NCBI GenBank assembly: GCA_964368455.1
Contig: CAYJAZ010000010.1
Location: forward strand, 23,583 to 87,582
DNA from: CAYJAZ01 sp964368455
GTDB taxonomy: Bacteria; Desulfobacterota; Desulfovibrionia; Desulfovibrionales; Desulfovibrionaceae
Length of the DNA: 64,000 bases
Direction of reading: 5' to 3'
The position numbers and the translations under genes were made by a program. How positions within the stretch are numbered: the first letter of the stretch is position 1; each line of letters starts with the position of its first letter. Positions 54,432-62,786 of the stretch are shown in pieces. The notes beneath the pieces were generated by a model. The model had not been told where the DNA came from. It worked only from the letters and a program-made list of their open reading frames with translations, and did not search any database.

Positions 54432-55388
54432 ATGTGGAGTTCTCGATTTTTTAAAAGTTTGTTTAGCGTGCTCGTCGCATGTGCTTTTGTAATGCCAAGC
54501 ACTGGAGCACAAGCACAGTTTCCTGACGACAATGTCACATATAGTGTAACATTTGCTCCTGGTGGGCTTTCAGATAGAACAACTCGTATTCAACAACCAG
54601 CTTTAGAAAAAATTTTAGGGCAAAGTGTTATAGTACAATATAAGCCAGGTGGTGGCGGTGCTATTGGTTGGGCTGAATTATCAAGAAAGAAAAAAGATGG
54701 TTATTTCTTCGCTACAATAAATGTTCCTCACATTATTTTGCAACCAATGTTGCACGGAAATGTTGGCTATAAAACTGAAGATTTATTGCCAGTTGCTATC
54801 TTCCAAGATACACCTGTTGGGCTTTCAGTTTTGAAAAATTCACAATTCAAATCTTTCCAAGAAATTGTTGAATATGCTAAAGCAAATCCAAATAAATTGA
54901 CAGTTGCTGGTTCTGGTATGTTTTCAGGCGACCACATTACACATATGATGGTTGAAGAAAAGTTCGGCATTAAAATGCGTTATATTCCATATGCTACAGG
55001 CATGGAATCATTAAATGGCTTTCTTGGCGGACACACTATGGCAGGCTGGCAAAGTTCAAGTACTGTTCTTATGAATGATTCAGCAAATTTCCTTGCTGTT
55101 GCCTATCCAGAAAGAATTAAAATTTTCCCTAATACTCCAACTTTTGAAGAATTAGGACATCCAATTTACTTTAGTATTGCACGTGGTGTAGCTGTTCCTG
55201 CTGGAACACCTGCTGATGTTGTAAAAACACTTGAAGACGCTTTTCGTGAAGTTTGCTCAGATCCTGAATACAAAGAACTCTTTGAACGCGAAGGTTATAT
55301 CAATATATTCCTTGGCAGTGATGAAAGTGTAGAGTATCTCAAAGAACAAACAAAAATGCTAGAATCACTTAATCTGAAAAAAAGATAA
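54432..55388 (+). CDS. tctC: tripartite tricarboxylate transporter substrate-binding protein (TctC/Bug)
   Basis: 318-residue periplasmic binding protein with a signal peptide (FFKSLFSVLVACAFVMPSTGAQA). Bug-family signatures are VTFAPGGLSDRTTRI, VIVQYKPGGGGAIGWAELSRKKKDG, ANPNKLTVAGSGMFSGDH and GVAVPAGTPADVVKTLEDAF. Bug proteins bind a carboxylate through water-mediated contacts and feed TctA/TctB. A GGAGG site lies before the ATG. First gene of the tctCAB set. Confidence 0.92.
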   Translation: MWSSRFFKSLFSVLVACAFVMPSTGAQAQFPDDNVTYSVTFAPGGLSDRTTRIQQPALEKILGQSVIVQYKPGGGGAIGWAELSRKKKDGYFFATINVPHIILQPMLHGNVGYKTEDLLPVAIFQDTPVGLSVLKNSQFKSFQEIVEYAKANPNKLTVAGSGMFSGDHITHMMVEEKFGIKMRYIPYATGMESLNGFLGGHTMAGWQSSSTVLMNDSANFLAVAYPERIKIFPNTPTFEELGHPIYFSIARGVAVPAGTPADVVKTLEDAFREVCSDPEYKELFEREGYINIFLGSDESVEYLKEQTKMLESLNLKKR

Positions 55389-55399
55389 TGAGATAAGTT

Positions 55400-56914
55400 A
55401 TGTCAATTGAGTTATTACTTCAAGGAACTTTAGAAGTTTTTAGTATCTTCAATTTCCTTATGATGTGTATTGGGGTTGCTGTTGGAATTATCTTTGGCGC
55501 ACTGCCTGGACTTTCAGCGACAATGGGCTTGGCTCTTTTATTACCTTTTACTTTCACAATGACTCCAAGCATGGGCTTAATCACTCTTGCTGGAATTTAT
55601 ATTGGGGCAATGTATGGCGGATCTGTGCCTGCTTTGCTCATAAATACTCCAGGAACTCCTTCTGCTATTGCAACAACCTTCGACGGTTTTCCGCTCACAC
55701 AAAAAGGTAAAGCACAGGAAGGTCTTGTTACAGCTGCATTTGCTTCATTTGTAGGCTCATTTTTCGGCACAATTGTTCTTGTAACAAGTGCTGGGCCTCT
55801 TGCGAATGTTGCATTAAGCTTTGGACAAGCAGAGTATTTTTGGTTAGCTGTTTTTGGCTTGACTATTATTGCTAGTCTTTCAGGCGATTCTTTGTCTAAG
55901 AGCCTTATTTCTGGTATGATTGGTGTTGTTCTAAGCTTTGTTGGTATGTCGCCTATAACAGCTGAAATGAGAATGACTTATGATGTTGTAAATCTTCAAG
56001 CTGGAATTAACTTAGCAGTATTTTTAGTGGGTATTTTCTGCTTACCTGAAGTTTTTTCAAGCATTATAGGAAAAAAAGCTCAAAATTATTCACCTGTAAA
56101 AGTTGTTCCAAATAGTAAGGCTATCAAAGGCACACTTTTAGAACTTATAAAGAAACCAGGATTGTTGATACGTTCATCAATCTTAGGTACAGTGATTGGT
56201 TTTGCACCTGGTGCAGGCGGAAATATTGCGGGTATTATTTCTTATAATGAAGCAAAGAGATTTTCAAAAACACCAGAAGAATACGGTACAGGTATTATTG
56301 ATGGCGTTGCTGCTAGTGAAGCTGCAAACTCTGCAACTGCACCAAGTTCAGCCATTCCTTTACTCACATTAGGTATTCCAGGTTCTCCTCCTGCGGCAAT
56401 GATTATTGGTGTTTTAATGATGCATGGCATGCGTCCTGGACCAGAATTATTTACTTCTTATGGTTCAGTTGCTGCGGCCTTTATCATGGCTATGTTTTTT
56501 GCTTCTGCTGTTGTTTTAGTTTTTGGTATATTTGGTTCATTCATGTTTCCAAGACTTATCAACATTTCAGTAGAAAAATTAGCACCTATGATTGTTTTCC
56601 TTACTATTGTTGGAACTTATGCTGTTGGTAACAATGTGTGGGATGTTTGGCTCATGGTTTTCTTTGGACTTGTTGGCTTTTTGATGAGAAAATACGATAT
56701 CCCAGCTGCACCTATGGCATTAGGCTTTATCTTAGCTCCTTTTGCAGAAAAAGGATTAAATACTGCTATGATGATTGGTTCAGCACAAGGATCTGTTATG
56801 TTTTATCTTGTTCAAAGCTCAATAAGCAAGATTTTAATTGCTTTTTCTGTATTATCTATAGCATGGCCTTTAATTAGCAAGATATTAAAAAAGAAAGGAA
56901 ATACTCATGACTAA
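55400..56914 (+). CDS. tctA: tripartite tricarboxylate transporter large membrane subunit (TctA)
   Basis: 504-residue inner-membrane protein with about 11-12 hydrophobic segments. TctA motifs are IIFGALPGLSATMGLALLLPFTF, GAMYGGSVPALLINTPGTPSA, GFAPGAGGNIAGIISYNEAKR and LLTLGIPGSPPAAMIIG. It is the ion-coupled translocating subunit. It overlaps tctB by 8 nt, so the two are translationally coupled. Confidence 0.94.
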   Translation: MSIELLLQGTLEVFSIFNFLMMCIGVAVGIIFGALPGLSATMGLALLLPFTFTMTPSMGLITLAGIYIGAMYGGSVPALLINTPGTPSAIATTFDGFPLTQKGKAQEGLVTAAFASFVGSFFGTIVLVTSAGPLANVALSFGQAEYFWLAVFGLTIIASLSGDSLSKSLISGMIGVVLSFVGMSPITAEMRMTYDVVNLQAGINLAVFLVGIFCLPEVFSSIIGKKAQNYSPVKVVPNSKAIKGTLLELIKKPGLLIRSSILGTVIGFAPGAGGNIAGIISYNEAKRFSKTPEEYGTGIIDGVAASEAANSATAPSSAIPLLTLGIPGSPPAAMIIGVLMMHGMRPGPELFTSYGSVAAAFIMAMFFASAVVLVFGIFGSFMFPRLINISVEKLAPMIVFLTIVGTYAVGNNVWDVWLMVFFGLVGFLMRKYDIPAAPMALGFILAPFAEKGLNTAMMIGSAQGSVMFYLVQSSISKILIAFSVLSIAWPLISKILKKKGNTHD

Positions 56915-57341
56915 TAATAATCTTGTTGTAGCTATTTCTTGTATTGTTTTTACTGTAATTGCCTTTATGGGCTCACGTGGACTTTCATTTGAAGGTGGTT
57001 TCTTTCTCAATTCTGCTTTAATTTTTCTTGCTGTGCTTTCAGTTGTGTTATTGATCGAAAGCCTTATCAAGAAAACTAAGATTGTAGTTTTTGAATCTAA
57101 AAATGAAGTTGTGCAGCTTATAGTTATTATGGCGATTATCTCAGGCTTTTTATTCTTCTTGCCAAGAGCTGGTTTCTTGCTGTCAGGATATATAGCTTAT
57201 TTTGCTTTCTCTTATTATATTGAACAAGAGAAAAAACCGATACAATTAGCAATTATTGCCTTTTGTGGAATTTCAGTTTTATTTATAGTTTTCAAATATT
57301 TATTAGCTGTTCCACTTCCTATGGGCACTTGGTTTGAATAA
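56907..57341 (+). CDS. tctB: tripartite tricarboxylate transporter small membrane subunit (TctB)
   Basis: 144-residue protein with four hydrophobic segments, the usual size and layout of TctB. AAAGGAA ahead of the ATG lies inside the end of tctA. Family sequence is poorly conserved; assignment rests on size, membrane pattern and place after tctA. Confidence 0.85.
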   Translation: MTNNNLVVAISCIVFTVIAFMGSRGLSFEGGFFLNSALIFLAVLSVVLLIESLIKKTKIVVFESKNEVVQLIVIMAIISGFLFFLPRAGFLLSGYIAYFAFSYYIEQEKKPIQLAIIAFCGISVLFIVFKYLLAVPLPMGTWFE

Positions 57342-57375
57342 AGCATAATTTGTATTGTTAAAGTCAAAATGAAGA

Positions 57376-57403
57376 GTCTTTCTCTGCTTTAGCAGAGAAA
57401 GAC
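57376..57403 (+). promoter_or_regulatory. perfect intercistronic hairpin between tctB and ptb
   Basis: GTCTTTCTCTGC pairs perfectly with GCAGAGAAAGAC around a TTTA loop. It is followed by ATCTGTTTTGTT rather than a clean T-run. Probably a partial terminator or mRNA stabiliser separating transport from catabolic genes. Confidence 0.6.
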
Positions 57404-57454
57404 ATCTGTTTTGTTGCCCTAGAATCTTCATTAAAACATAGTTAGGAGTGTATT

Positions 57455-58351
57455 TTGAGTGTATTCAACTCATTACAAAATGTTGTAAATAAAGTTAAAT
57501 TAGGTGTTGTTGGATCTGAGTCTTCACATGTTCTTAAAGCTTGTGAATATGCGTATAAAAATAATTTTGTTGAACTTATTTTCATAGGCGATAAAGAGAA
57601 AACAGATAAAATAATTAAAGATTATAGTATAGATTTTGAATATTCTTTTTATGAAGCTTCTAGTCCTCAAGAATGTGCTCAAAAAGCAGTTGCACTTGCA
57701 AAAGAAGGTGTTATTGAGCTTCTAATAAAGGGTAGTGTAGACACTGCTGCTGTTATGAGAGCTTTGTTTGACAAAGAAAAGGGCTTTTCATCAAAAGGTT
57801 TATGTTCAGCTGTTTCTGTTTTTGAATATAATGACAGGTTCTTGCTTGTGACCGATGCTGCAATCAATATTTACCCAGATTTAAACAAAAAAGCTGAAAT
57901 TATTAAAAATGCATTGCTTGTTGCAAATGCTTTAGGCATAAAGCAGGCAAAAGTTGCTTCGTTAAGTCCTACTGAATTTGTTCAAGAAAAAATCATTGAA
58001 AGTGTGCATGGTGCAGAACTTGCTAAAATGGCAAAAGAAGGATTTTTTGGAGACGCCTATGTCGAAATGATGGCATTAGACGTTGCACTTGATGCAGATG
58101 CCGCAAAATACAAAAATATTGAAAATGAAGTAGCTGGTAAGGCTGATATTTTATTGGCACACGATTTAAATTCAGCAAATATGCTTCATAAATCTTTTTC
58201 GCTTCTCTCTGATAAAGATCATGGGGCAGTTGTTGTTGGAACAGGTGTTCCTCTGATCATTACAAGCAGAAGTGAAGACGATAGAACAAAATATAATAGC
58301 ATTTTATTAGCTAGTGCACTTACAGCATTTCAGAATAAAAAGGGAGATTAA
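57455..58351 (+). CDS. phosphate acyltransferase of the phosphotransbutyrylase type (Ptb)
   Basis: 298-residue enzyme of the phosphate acetyl/butyryltransferase family, converting an acyl-CoA and phosphate to acyl phosphate. Family segments are LGVVGSESSHVLKACEYAYKNNFVELIFIGD, LLIKGSVDTAAVMRALFDKEKG, LLVTDAAINIYPDLNKKAEI and the C-terminal ADILLAHDLNSANMLHKSF ... GAVVVGTGVPLIITSRSEDDRTKYNSI. It starts with TTG, supported by GGAG 6 nt upstream; no better ATG exists. It abuts a butyrate kinase gene, as ptb and buk usually do. Acyl chain specificity cannot be read. Confidence 0.9.
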   Translation: MSVFNSLQNVVNKVKLGVVGSESSHVLKACEYAYKNNFVELIFIGDKEKTDKIIKDYSIDFEYSFYEASSPQECAQKAVALAKEGVIELLIKGSVDTAAVMRALFDKEKGFSSKGLCSAVSVFEYNDRFLLVTDAAINIYPDLNKKAEIIKNALLVANALGIKQAKVASLSPTEFVQEKIIESVHGAELAKMAKEGFFGDAYVEMMALDVALDADAAKYKNIENEVAGKADILLAHDLNSANMLHKSFSLLSDKDHGAVVVGTGVPLIITSRSEDDRTKYNSILLASALTAFQNKKGD

Positions 58352-59434
58352 ATGCACTTACTTATTATAAATCCAGGTTCAACTTCAACAAAGATAGCTA
58401 TTTTTGAAAATAGAAATGAAATATATTCTAATGAAATAACTTATTCAAAAGATGTTTTAGTTGAATTTAAAAATATCTTTGAACAGATGAATCTTCGTAC
58501 TCAAGATATTGAAAAAGCATTAGCAGATGCACCTATAGCATTAGAAAATATTGATTGTTTTGTTGGACGTGGCGGTGTTTTACCACCTGTTGAAGGCGGA
58601 ACTTACAATATTTCAAAAGATATGCTTGATGATACTGAGAGCAGAAAAGTGGGTGAGCATGCTTGTAGTTTAGCTTGCCATATTGTGAAGAAATTTTCTG
58701 AAAGATACAATAAACCTTGCTATGTAGTCGATCCCCCAAGTACCGACGAAGTTATAGAATTAGCAAAAGTAACTGGTTTAGCTAATGTCAAAAGAAAATT
58801 TCTCACTCATGCTCTAAGTCAAAGAGGTATAGGAAGAATAGCGGCTGAAGATTTAGGCAAAGATTATTTGAATTGTCGTTTAATTGTTGCTCATCTTGGC
58901 GGCGGTATTTCGATTGGTGCTCATAAGGGCGGAAAAATTGTTGATACAACATGTTCTTACCATGGCGAAGGCCCATTCACACCAGAAAGGGCAGGAGCTA
59001 TTCCGGCTTTAGCTATACTTGATTTGGTAGAAAAGGGCGAAGACATAAAGAAATTGCGTAAGAAAATCACAACTGCTTCAGGCTTTTGGGATCATTTAGA
59101 ATCAACAAATTTTAAAGAAATTGAAGAAAAAGGTAAGACTGATGCACATACACAATTTATTGTAGATGCTATGGCTTACAATATTTCTAAAACTATTTCT
59201 TCTCTTCTTCCAGCTCTCTACGATGAAGAAAATCAAGAAGCAATTGATGCTCTCGTGTTTACAGGCGGAATGGTGTATGGCAAGGCATTTATAAAATCTA
59301 TTGTTGACAGACTGCCATATATTCCAAAAGTTCTTACCTATCCAAAAACTTGTGAAATGCAAGCTTTAGCTATGGGGGCATTGAGAGTTTTAGAAAATAA
59401 AGAAGAAGCAAAAGAATACATTTCTCCTTTTTAA
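58352..59434 (+). CDS. butyrate kinase-type acyl kinase (Buk)
   Basis: 360-residue ASKHA-fold kinase producing ATP and a carboxylate from acyl phosphate. The N-terminal IINPGSTSTKIAIFE is the family's phosphate-binding motif; GRGGVLPPVEGGTYNIS, PSTDEVIELAKVTGL, IVAHLGGGISIGAHKGGKIVDT and LVFTGGMVYGKAFIKSIVDRL are typical of Buk rather than AckA. It starts directly after the ptb stop. With Ptb it provides substrate-level phosphorylation from the acyl-CoA made by the oxidoreductase genes that follow. Confidence 0.93.
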   Translation: MHLLIINPGSTSTKIAIFENRNEIYSNEITYSKDVLVEFKNIFEQMNLRTQDIEKALADAPIALENIDCFVGRGGVLPPVEGGTYNISKDMLDDTESRKVGEHACSLACHIVKKFSERYNKPCYVVDPPSTDEVIELAKVTGLANVKRKFLTHALSQRGIGRIAAEDLGKDYLNCRLIVAHLGGGISIGAHKGGKIVDTTCSYHGEGPFTPERAGAIPALAILDLVEKGEDIKKLRKKITTASGFWDHLESTNFKEIEEKGKTDAHTQFIVDAMAYNISKTISSLLPALYDEENQEAIDALVFTGGMVYGKAFIKSIVDRLPYIPKVLTYPKTCEMQALAMGALRVLENKEEAKEYISPF

Positions 59435-59502
59435 TTCATAGCAATATCATAGATATAGGCTTTAAATATAAAATCTTAACCTTATCACTAGGGAGATAGG
59501 CG

Positions 59503-59724
59503 ATGGAAGCAAAAATAATTATTGATCCAGAAAAATGTAAGGGCTGTTTATTATGTACAACTGTTTGCCCTACACAAATTATAACAAAAAGTAGCGAACT
59601 CAATGCAAAAGGATATTATCCTGCAAGTGTTGCAAATGACGTAGTTGATAAATGCAAGCAATGTAAATTTTGTACTCTCATTTGTCCTGATGCTGCAATA
59701 TCTGTAAAACTTAAAGGAGAATAA
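59503..59724 (+). CDS. 2-oxoacid:ferredoxin oxidoreductase delta subunit (cluster 2)
   Basis: 73-residue protein with two [4Fe-4S] motifs, CKGCLLCTTVCP and CKQCKFCTLICP. GGGAGATAGG lies just before the ATG. It begins the second delta-alpha-beta-gamma set of the window and differs clearly in sequence from the first ferredoxin subunit, so the two enzymes are old paralogues rather than a recent copy. Confidence 0.92.
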   Translation: MEAKIIIDPEKCKGCLLCTTVCPTQIITKSSELNAKGYYPASVANDVVDKCKQCKFCTLICPDAAISVKLKGE

Positions 59725-59725
59725 T

Positions 59726-60787
59726 ATGTCCAAAGAGCGTTTATTTATTAAAGGTAACGAAGCCTTAGCAAGAGGAGCTATTGCTGCGGGTATGGATTGT
59801 TATTTTGGCTATCCAATTACTCCGCAAAATGATATTCCAGAATTTTTATCTGCTGCAATGCCAAAGGCTGGAAAATTCTTTTTACAAGCAGAAAGTGAAC
59901 TTGCGGCAATTAATATGGTGCTTGGAGCAAGTGCAGGCGGAAAGATGACAATGACTACTTCTTCAAGCCCTGGCATAAGCTTGATGCAAGAAGGTATTTC
60001 TTATTTAGCTGGTGCTCAGCTTCCAGCAGTTATTGCAAATGTCAACCGTGGTGGCCCTGGTATTGGCGATCTTGGAGCAAGCCAAAGTGATTATTTCCAA
60101 TCTACTCGTGGTGGCGGACATGGCGATTACCGTACCTTAGTTCTTGCACCATCTACTGGCCAAGAAAGCTTTGATCTTGCGATAGAAGCTTTTAGACTTG
60201 CATATAAATACAGAAATCCTGTGATGTTACATACAGATGCTATCATTGGTAATCTCAAAGAATCAGTTGAAGTATACACTCCAGAAGCAATAGACACAAA
60301 GGCTAGTGAATGGTGTTTAGGTGCTGGAAATACAGAATCTCGCCATCTACATAGTCAATGTTTGACATGGCGTCAACCATTAGCAGCACATATAGAATTA
60401 TTGAAAGCAAAATACGAAGCTATGCAATCTGAAGTTTTATTTGAAGAATACAAGCTTGAAGATGCTGAAGTTGTTGTTGTTGCACAAGGTTCTATTGCTC
60501 GTATTGTAAAAAGTACAGTAGATGAACTTCGTAAAAAAGGCTTTAAAGTTGGTGTGTTTAGACCAATCACTCTTTATCCATTCCCAAGTGTTGCCTTGCT
60601 TTCTTATGCAGAAAAAGGCTGTAAATTCATTACAGTAGAGCACAATCTCGGACAAATGGTAGAAGATGTGAACCTTGCAATTTCAGGTTTTGGAAAGAGT
60701 GCTTTCTATGGCCAATTACCTGGTACAACACCAAATCCAGACGATTTTTATCAACCAATTGAAGCTTTTGTTAAAGGAGTTAAATAA
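59726..60787 (+). CDS. 2-oxoacid:ferredoxin oxidoreductase alpha subunit (cluster 2)
   Basis: 353-residue KorA/VorB-type subunit. It shows FIKGNEALARGAIAAGMDCYFGYPITPQNDI, QAESELAAINMVLGASAGGKMTMTTSSSPG, STRGGGHGDYRTLVLAPST and, at the C-terminus, FRPITLYPFP. Similar to the cluster 1 subunit throughout, but with many substitutions around the substrate side, so a different 2-oxoacid is likely. Its stop overlaps the beta-subunit ATG by one base. With Ptb and Buk it forms an acyl-CoA to ATP route. Confidence 0.92.
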   Translation: MSKERLFIKGNEALARGAIAAGMDCYFGYPITPQNDIPEFLSAAMPKAGKFFLQAESELAAINMVLGASAGGKMTMTTSSSPGISLMQEGISYLAGAQLPAVIANVNRGGPGIGDLGASQSDYFQSTRGGGHGDYRTLVLAPSTGQESFDLAIEAFRLAYKYRNPVMLHTDAIIGNLKESVEVYTPEAIDTKASEWCLGAGNTESRHLHSQCLTWRQPLAAHIELLKAKYEAMQSEVLFEEYKLEDAEVVVVAQGSIARIVKSTVDELRKKGFKVGVFRPITLYPFPSVALLSYAEKGCKFITVEHNLGQMVEDVNLAISGFGKSAFYGQLPGTTPNPDDFYQPIEAFVKGVK

Positions 60788-61512
60788 TGTATACAACTAC
60801 TCCAAGTAAATGGACTGGCAGACCAACTCACTATTGTCCTGGTTGTCATCACGGCATAATTCATCAAATTGTTGCACGTGTGCTTGATGAATTAGATATG
60901 GCAGATAATACCTTGCTTGTTAGCTCTATTGGCTGTTCTGGGCTTGGTTATGATTATATTGGTTTTGATTCTATTGAATCTCCTCACGGTAGAGCACCTG
61001 CTGTTGCTACAGGTTTAAAGCGTGCTCGTCCTGAAAAAACTGTTTTTACCTATCAAGGTGATGGCGACTTAGCTTCTATTGGTATGGCAGAAATTATGCA
61101 CGCAGCAATTCGTAGTGAAAAATTTACTGTTATCTTTGTAAATAACGCTGTTTATGGTATGACAGGTGGCCAAATGGCTCCTACAACGCTTGAAGGACAA
61201 GTCACAACAACATCTCCATTAGGGCGTGATCCTGACTTAGCTGGATATCATGTGAATATGGCTGAAATAATGGCTGGTATCAAAGGATGTACTCTTTCAG
61301 CTCGTTGTGCTGTGGATACTATTAAAAATATTAAATTTGCAGAAAAAATGGTCAAAAAAGCTTTTGAACAACAAAAAGAAAACAAAGGTTTTACTTTCGT
61401 AGAACTACTTTCTGCATGTCCATCCGCATGGAAAATGACTCCTGTTAAAGCAAATGAATATATTGCAGAAGGCATGATTCCTCACTATCCATTAGGTGAA
61501 TTTACAAAATAA
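60787..61512 (+). CDS. 2-oxoacid:ferredoxin oxidoreductase beta subunit (cluster 2)
   Basis: 241-residue TPP-binding subunit with CPGCHHGIIHQIV at 17-29, SSIGCSGLGYDYIGFDSIESPHGRAPA, and the TPP/Mg region TYQGDGDLASIGMAEIMHA with NNAVYGMTGGQMAPTT. The GCS motif matches the usual family pattern, in contrast to CCALAYESW of cluster 1. AAAGGAG precedes the start. Confidence 0.93.
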   Translation: MYTTTPSKWTGRPTHYCPGCHHGIIHQIVARVLDELDMADNTLLVSSIGCSGLGYDYIGFDSIESPHGRAPAVATGLKRARPEKTVFTYQGDGDLASIGMAEIMHAAIRSEKFTVIFVNNAVYGMTGGQMAPTTLEGQVTTTSPLGRDPDLAGYHVNMAEIMAGIKGCTLSARCAVDTIKNIKFAEKMVKKAFEQQKENKGFTFVELLSACPSAWKMTPVKANEYIAEGMIPHYPLGEFTK

Positions 61513-61541
61513 ACAGTTTTAATTTATATAAGGAAAAGTGT

Positions 61542-62093
61542 ATGAATAATTCATATGTTAATTCAATTTTTGCTGGTGTTGGCGGGCAAGGCGTCCTTAC
61601 AGTGGGCGAACTTATTGCTTATGCTGCCATTAACTGCGGTTTAAACGCAACAAGCTACCCAGAATACGGCACAGAAGTTCGTGGTGGTTCTGCTTCTTGT
61701 ACAGTAGTTTTATCTAAAGAGCCAATTGGTTCGCCAATTATCAAAACACCACAAACTCTTCTTGCTCTCAGTCAAGTTTCTGTTGATAATTTTCTTCCTC
61801 GTGTGGCTAGTGATGGCTACGCTGTTATCAACAGTTCATTAGCAAGTGCACCAGAAAATTCGCCAGTAAAAATTTATCCTGTTCCTGCGACAGAACTGGC
61901 TAATCAAGCAGATTTATCACGTATGATGAATATGGTTGCTGTTGGTGCATTTGCTCAAGTTTCTGGCATTGTTACACTTGAATCTTTAGAAAAAGCTTTA
62001 GAAAAAGTTGTTCCTGCTCGCTATAATCATCTTATGCCAAAAAATATCGAAGCATTACAAATAGGCTATAACTACGCAAAAGAGAATTTTTAA
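61542..62093 (+). CDS. 2-oxoacid:ferredoxin oxidoreductase gamma subunit (cluster 2)
   Basis: 183-residue KorC/PorG-type subunit with FAGVGGQGVLTVGELIAYAAINCG, YPEYGTEVRGGSASCTVVLS and LLALSQVSVDNFLPRV. A 29-nt gap with AAGGA separates it from the beta subunit. It completes the second four-subunit enzyme. Confidence 0.92.
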   Translation: MNNSYVNSIFAGVGGQGVLTVGELIAYAAINCGLNATSYPEYGTEVRGGSASCTVVLSKEPIGSPIIKTPQTLLALSQVSVDNFLPRVASDGYAVINSSLASAPENSPVKIYPVPATELANQADLSRMMNMVAVGAFAQVSGIVTLESLEKALEKVVPARYNHLMPKNIEALQIGYNYAKENF

Positions 62094-62106
62094 TTCGGAG
62101 AAAATT

Positions 62107-62412
62107 ATGATTAAACATTTTGTAGCATGGACAATGAAAGAAAGTGCTAATGGTAAAAGCGGAGCAGAAAATGCTCTTATGCTTAAGGAAAAAGGAGAAG
62201 CTTTAATCAATGCAAATCCTTTTGTAGAAAAAATTGAAATGTCTGTTGAGATTTTAGATTCTACAACTATTCCCGCACAACTTGTTCTACTTTCAACACA
62301 TAAAAGCAAGGAAGATCTAAAAGCTTATGCTAGTCATCAAAGCCATTTAGATATTTTAGAATTCTTTAAAGAATGCACAAGCTCACGTGTAGCTGTTGAT
62401 TTTGAAGTATAA
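62107..62412 (+). CDS. Dabb (stress-responsive A/B barrel) domain protein
   Basis: 101-residue single-domain protein. MIKHFVAWTMKESANGKS ... ENALMLKEKGEALINANPFVEKIEMSVEI ... QLVLLSTHKSKEDLKAYASHQSHLDILEFFKECTSSRVAVDFEV matches the Dabb ferredoxin-like fold, in which dimers form a small barrel. It lies 13 nt after the gamma subunit with CGGAG before the ATG, so it is the last gene of the cluster 2 operon. Dabb proteins include enzymes (for example olivetolic acid cyclase) and proteins of unknown role. Here it could be an auxiliary lyase or isomerase, but this is a guess. Confidence 0.82.
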   Translation: MIKHFVAWTMKESANGKSGAENALMLKEKGEALINANPFVEKIEMSVEILDSTTIPAQLVLLSTHKSKEDLKAYASHQSHLDILEFFKECTSSRVAVDFEV

Positions 62413-62786
62413 GATTCTCTAATGATTTTTAGGCTTGAACTTTAGTATAGTCAGAAAATAATTTTAATAAGAAATAGCTATTTACTGGATAGTTATTTCT
62501 TATTAATTAGGAAATATATTTTTTAAAATCATGTGAAAAAAATCACACATTAAAAAAAATAGAAAAATAAAAATAATTTATTGAGTTATTTCAATGAATT
62601 ATTTTTTTTATCTTTTGTATTATAAAGAGTGAATAAATTTAATCATAAATTTTTTTTATCTAACTAGCTTTTTTATAATGCTTTATTGTCTTTTTATTTG
62701 TATAAGTTCAAAAAAGCATTTGACTTAAAGTTGATTTTCTAATATTATTAAAGTAGATTTAAGAATATTAAATTTTAGGAGTAAGA
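62413..62786 (+). promoter_or_regulatory. operon-end hairpin and control region of the second dehydratase gene
   Basis: About 370 bp with no gene. It begins with a strong hairpin (described separately). The right end repeats the copy 1 control region: TTGACT at 62720-62725, 17-nt spacer, TATTAT at 62743-62748, and an imperfect version of the palindrome at 62740-62770. Near-identity to copy 1 starts at about the TTCAAAAA stretch at 62707. Confidence 0.75.
62464..62506 (+). terminator. long hairpin at the end of the cluster 2 operon
   Basis: An 18-bp stem (62464-62481 with 62489-62506, one G-U pair) encloses a 7-nt loop, TTACTGG. It is not followed by a T-run, so it could be a terminator of unusual form or a 3' stabilising hairpin. 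Confidence 0.55.
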
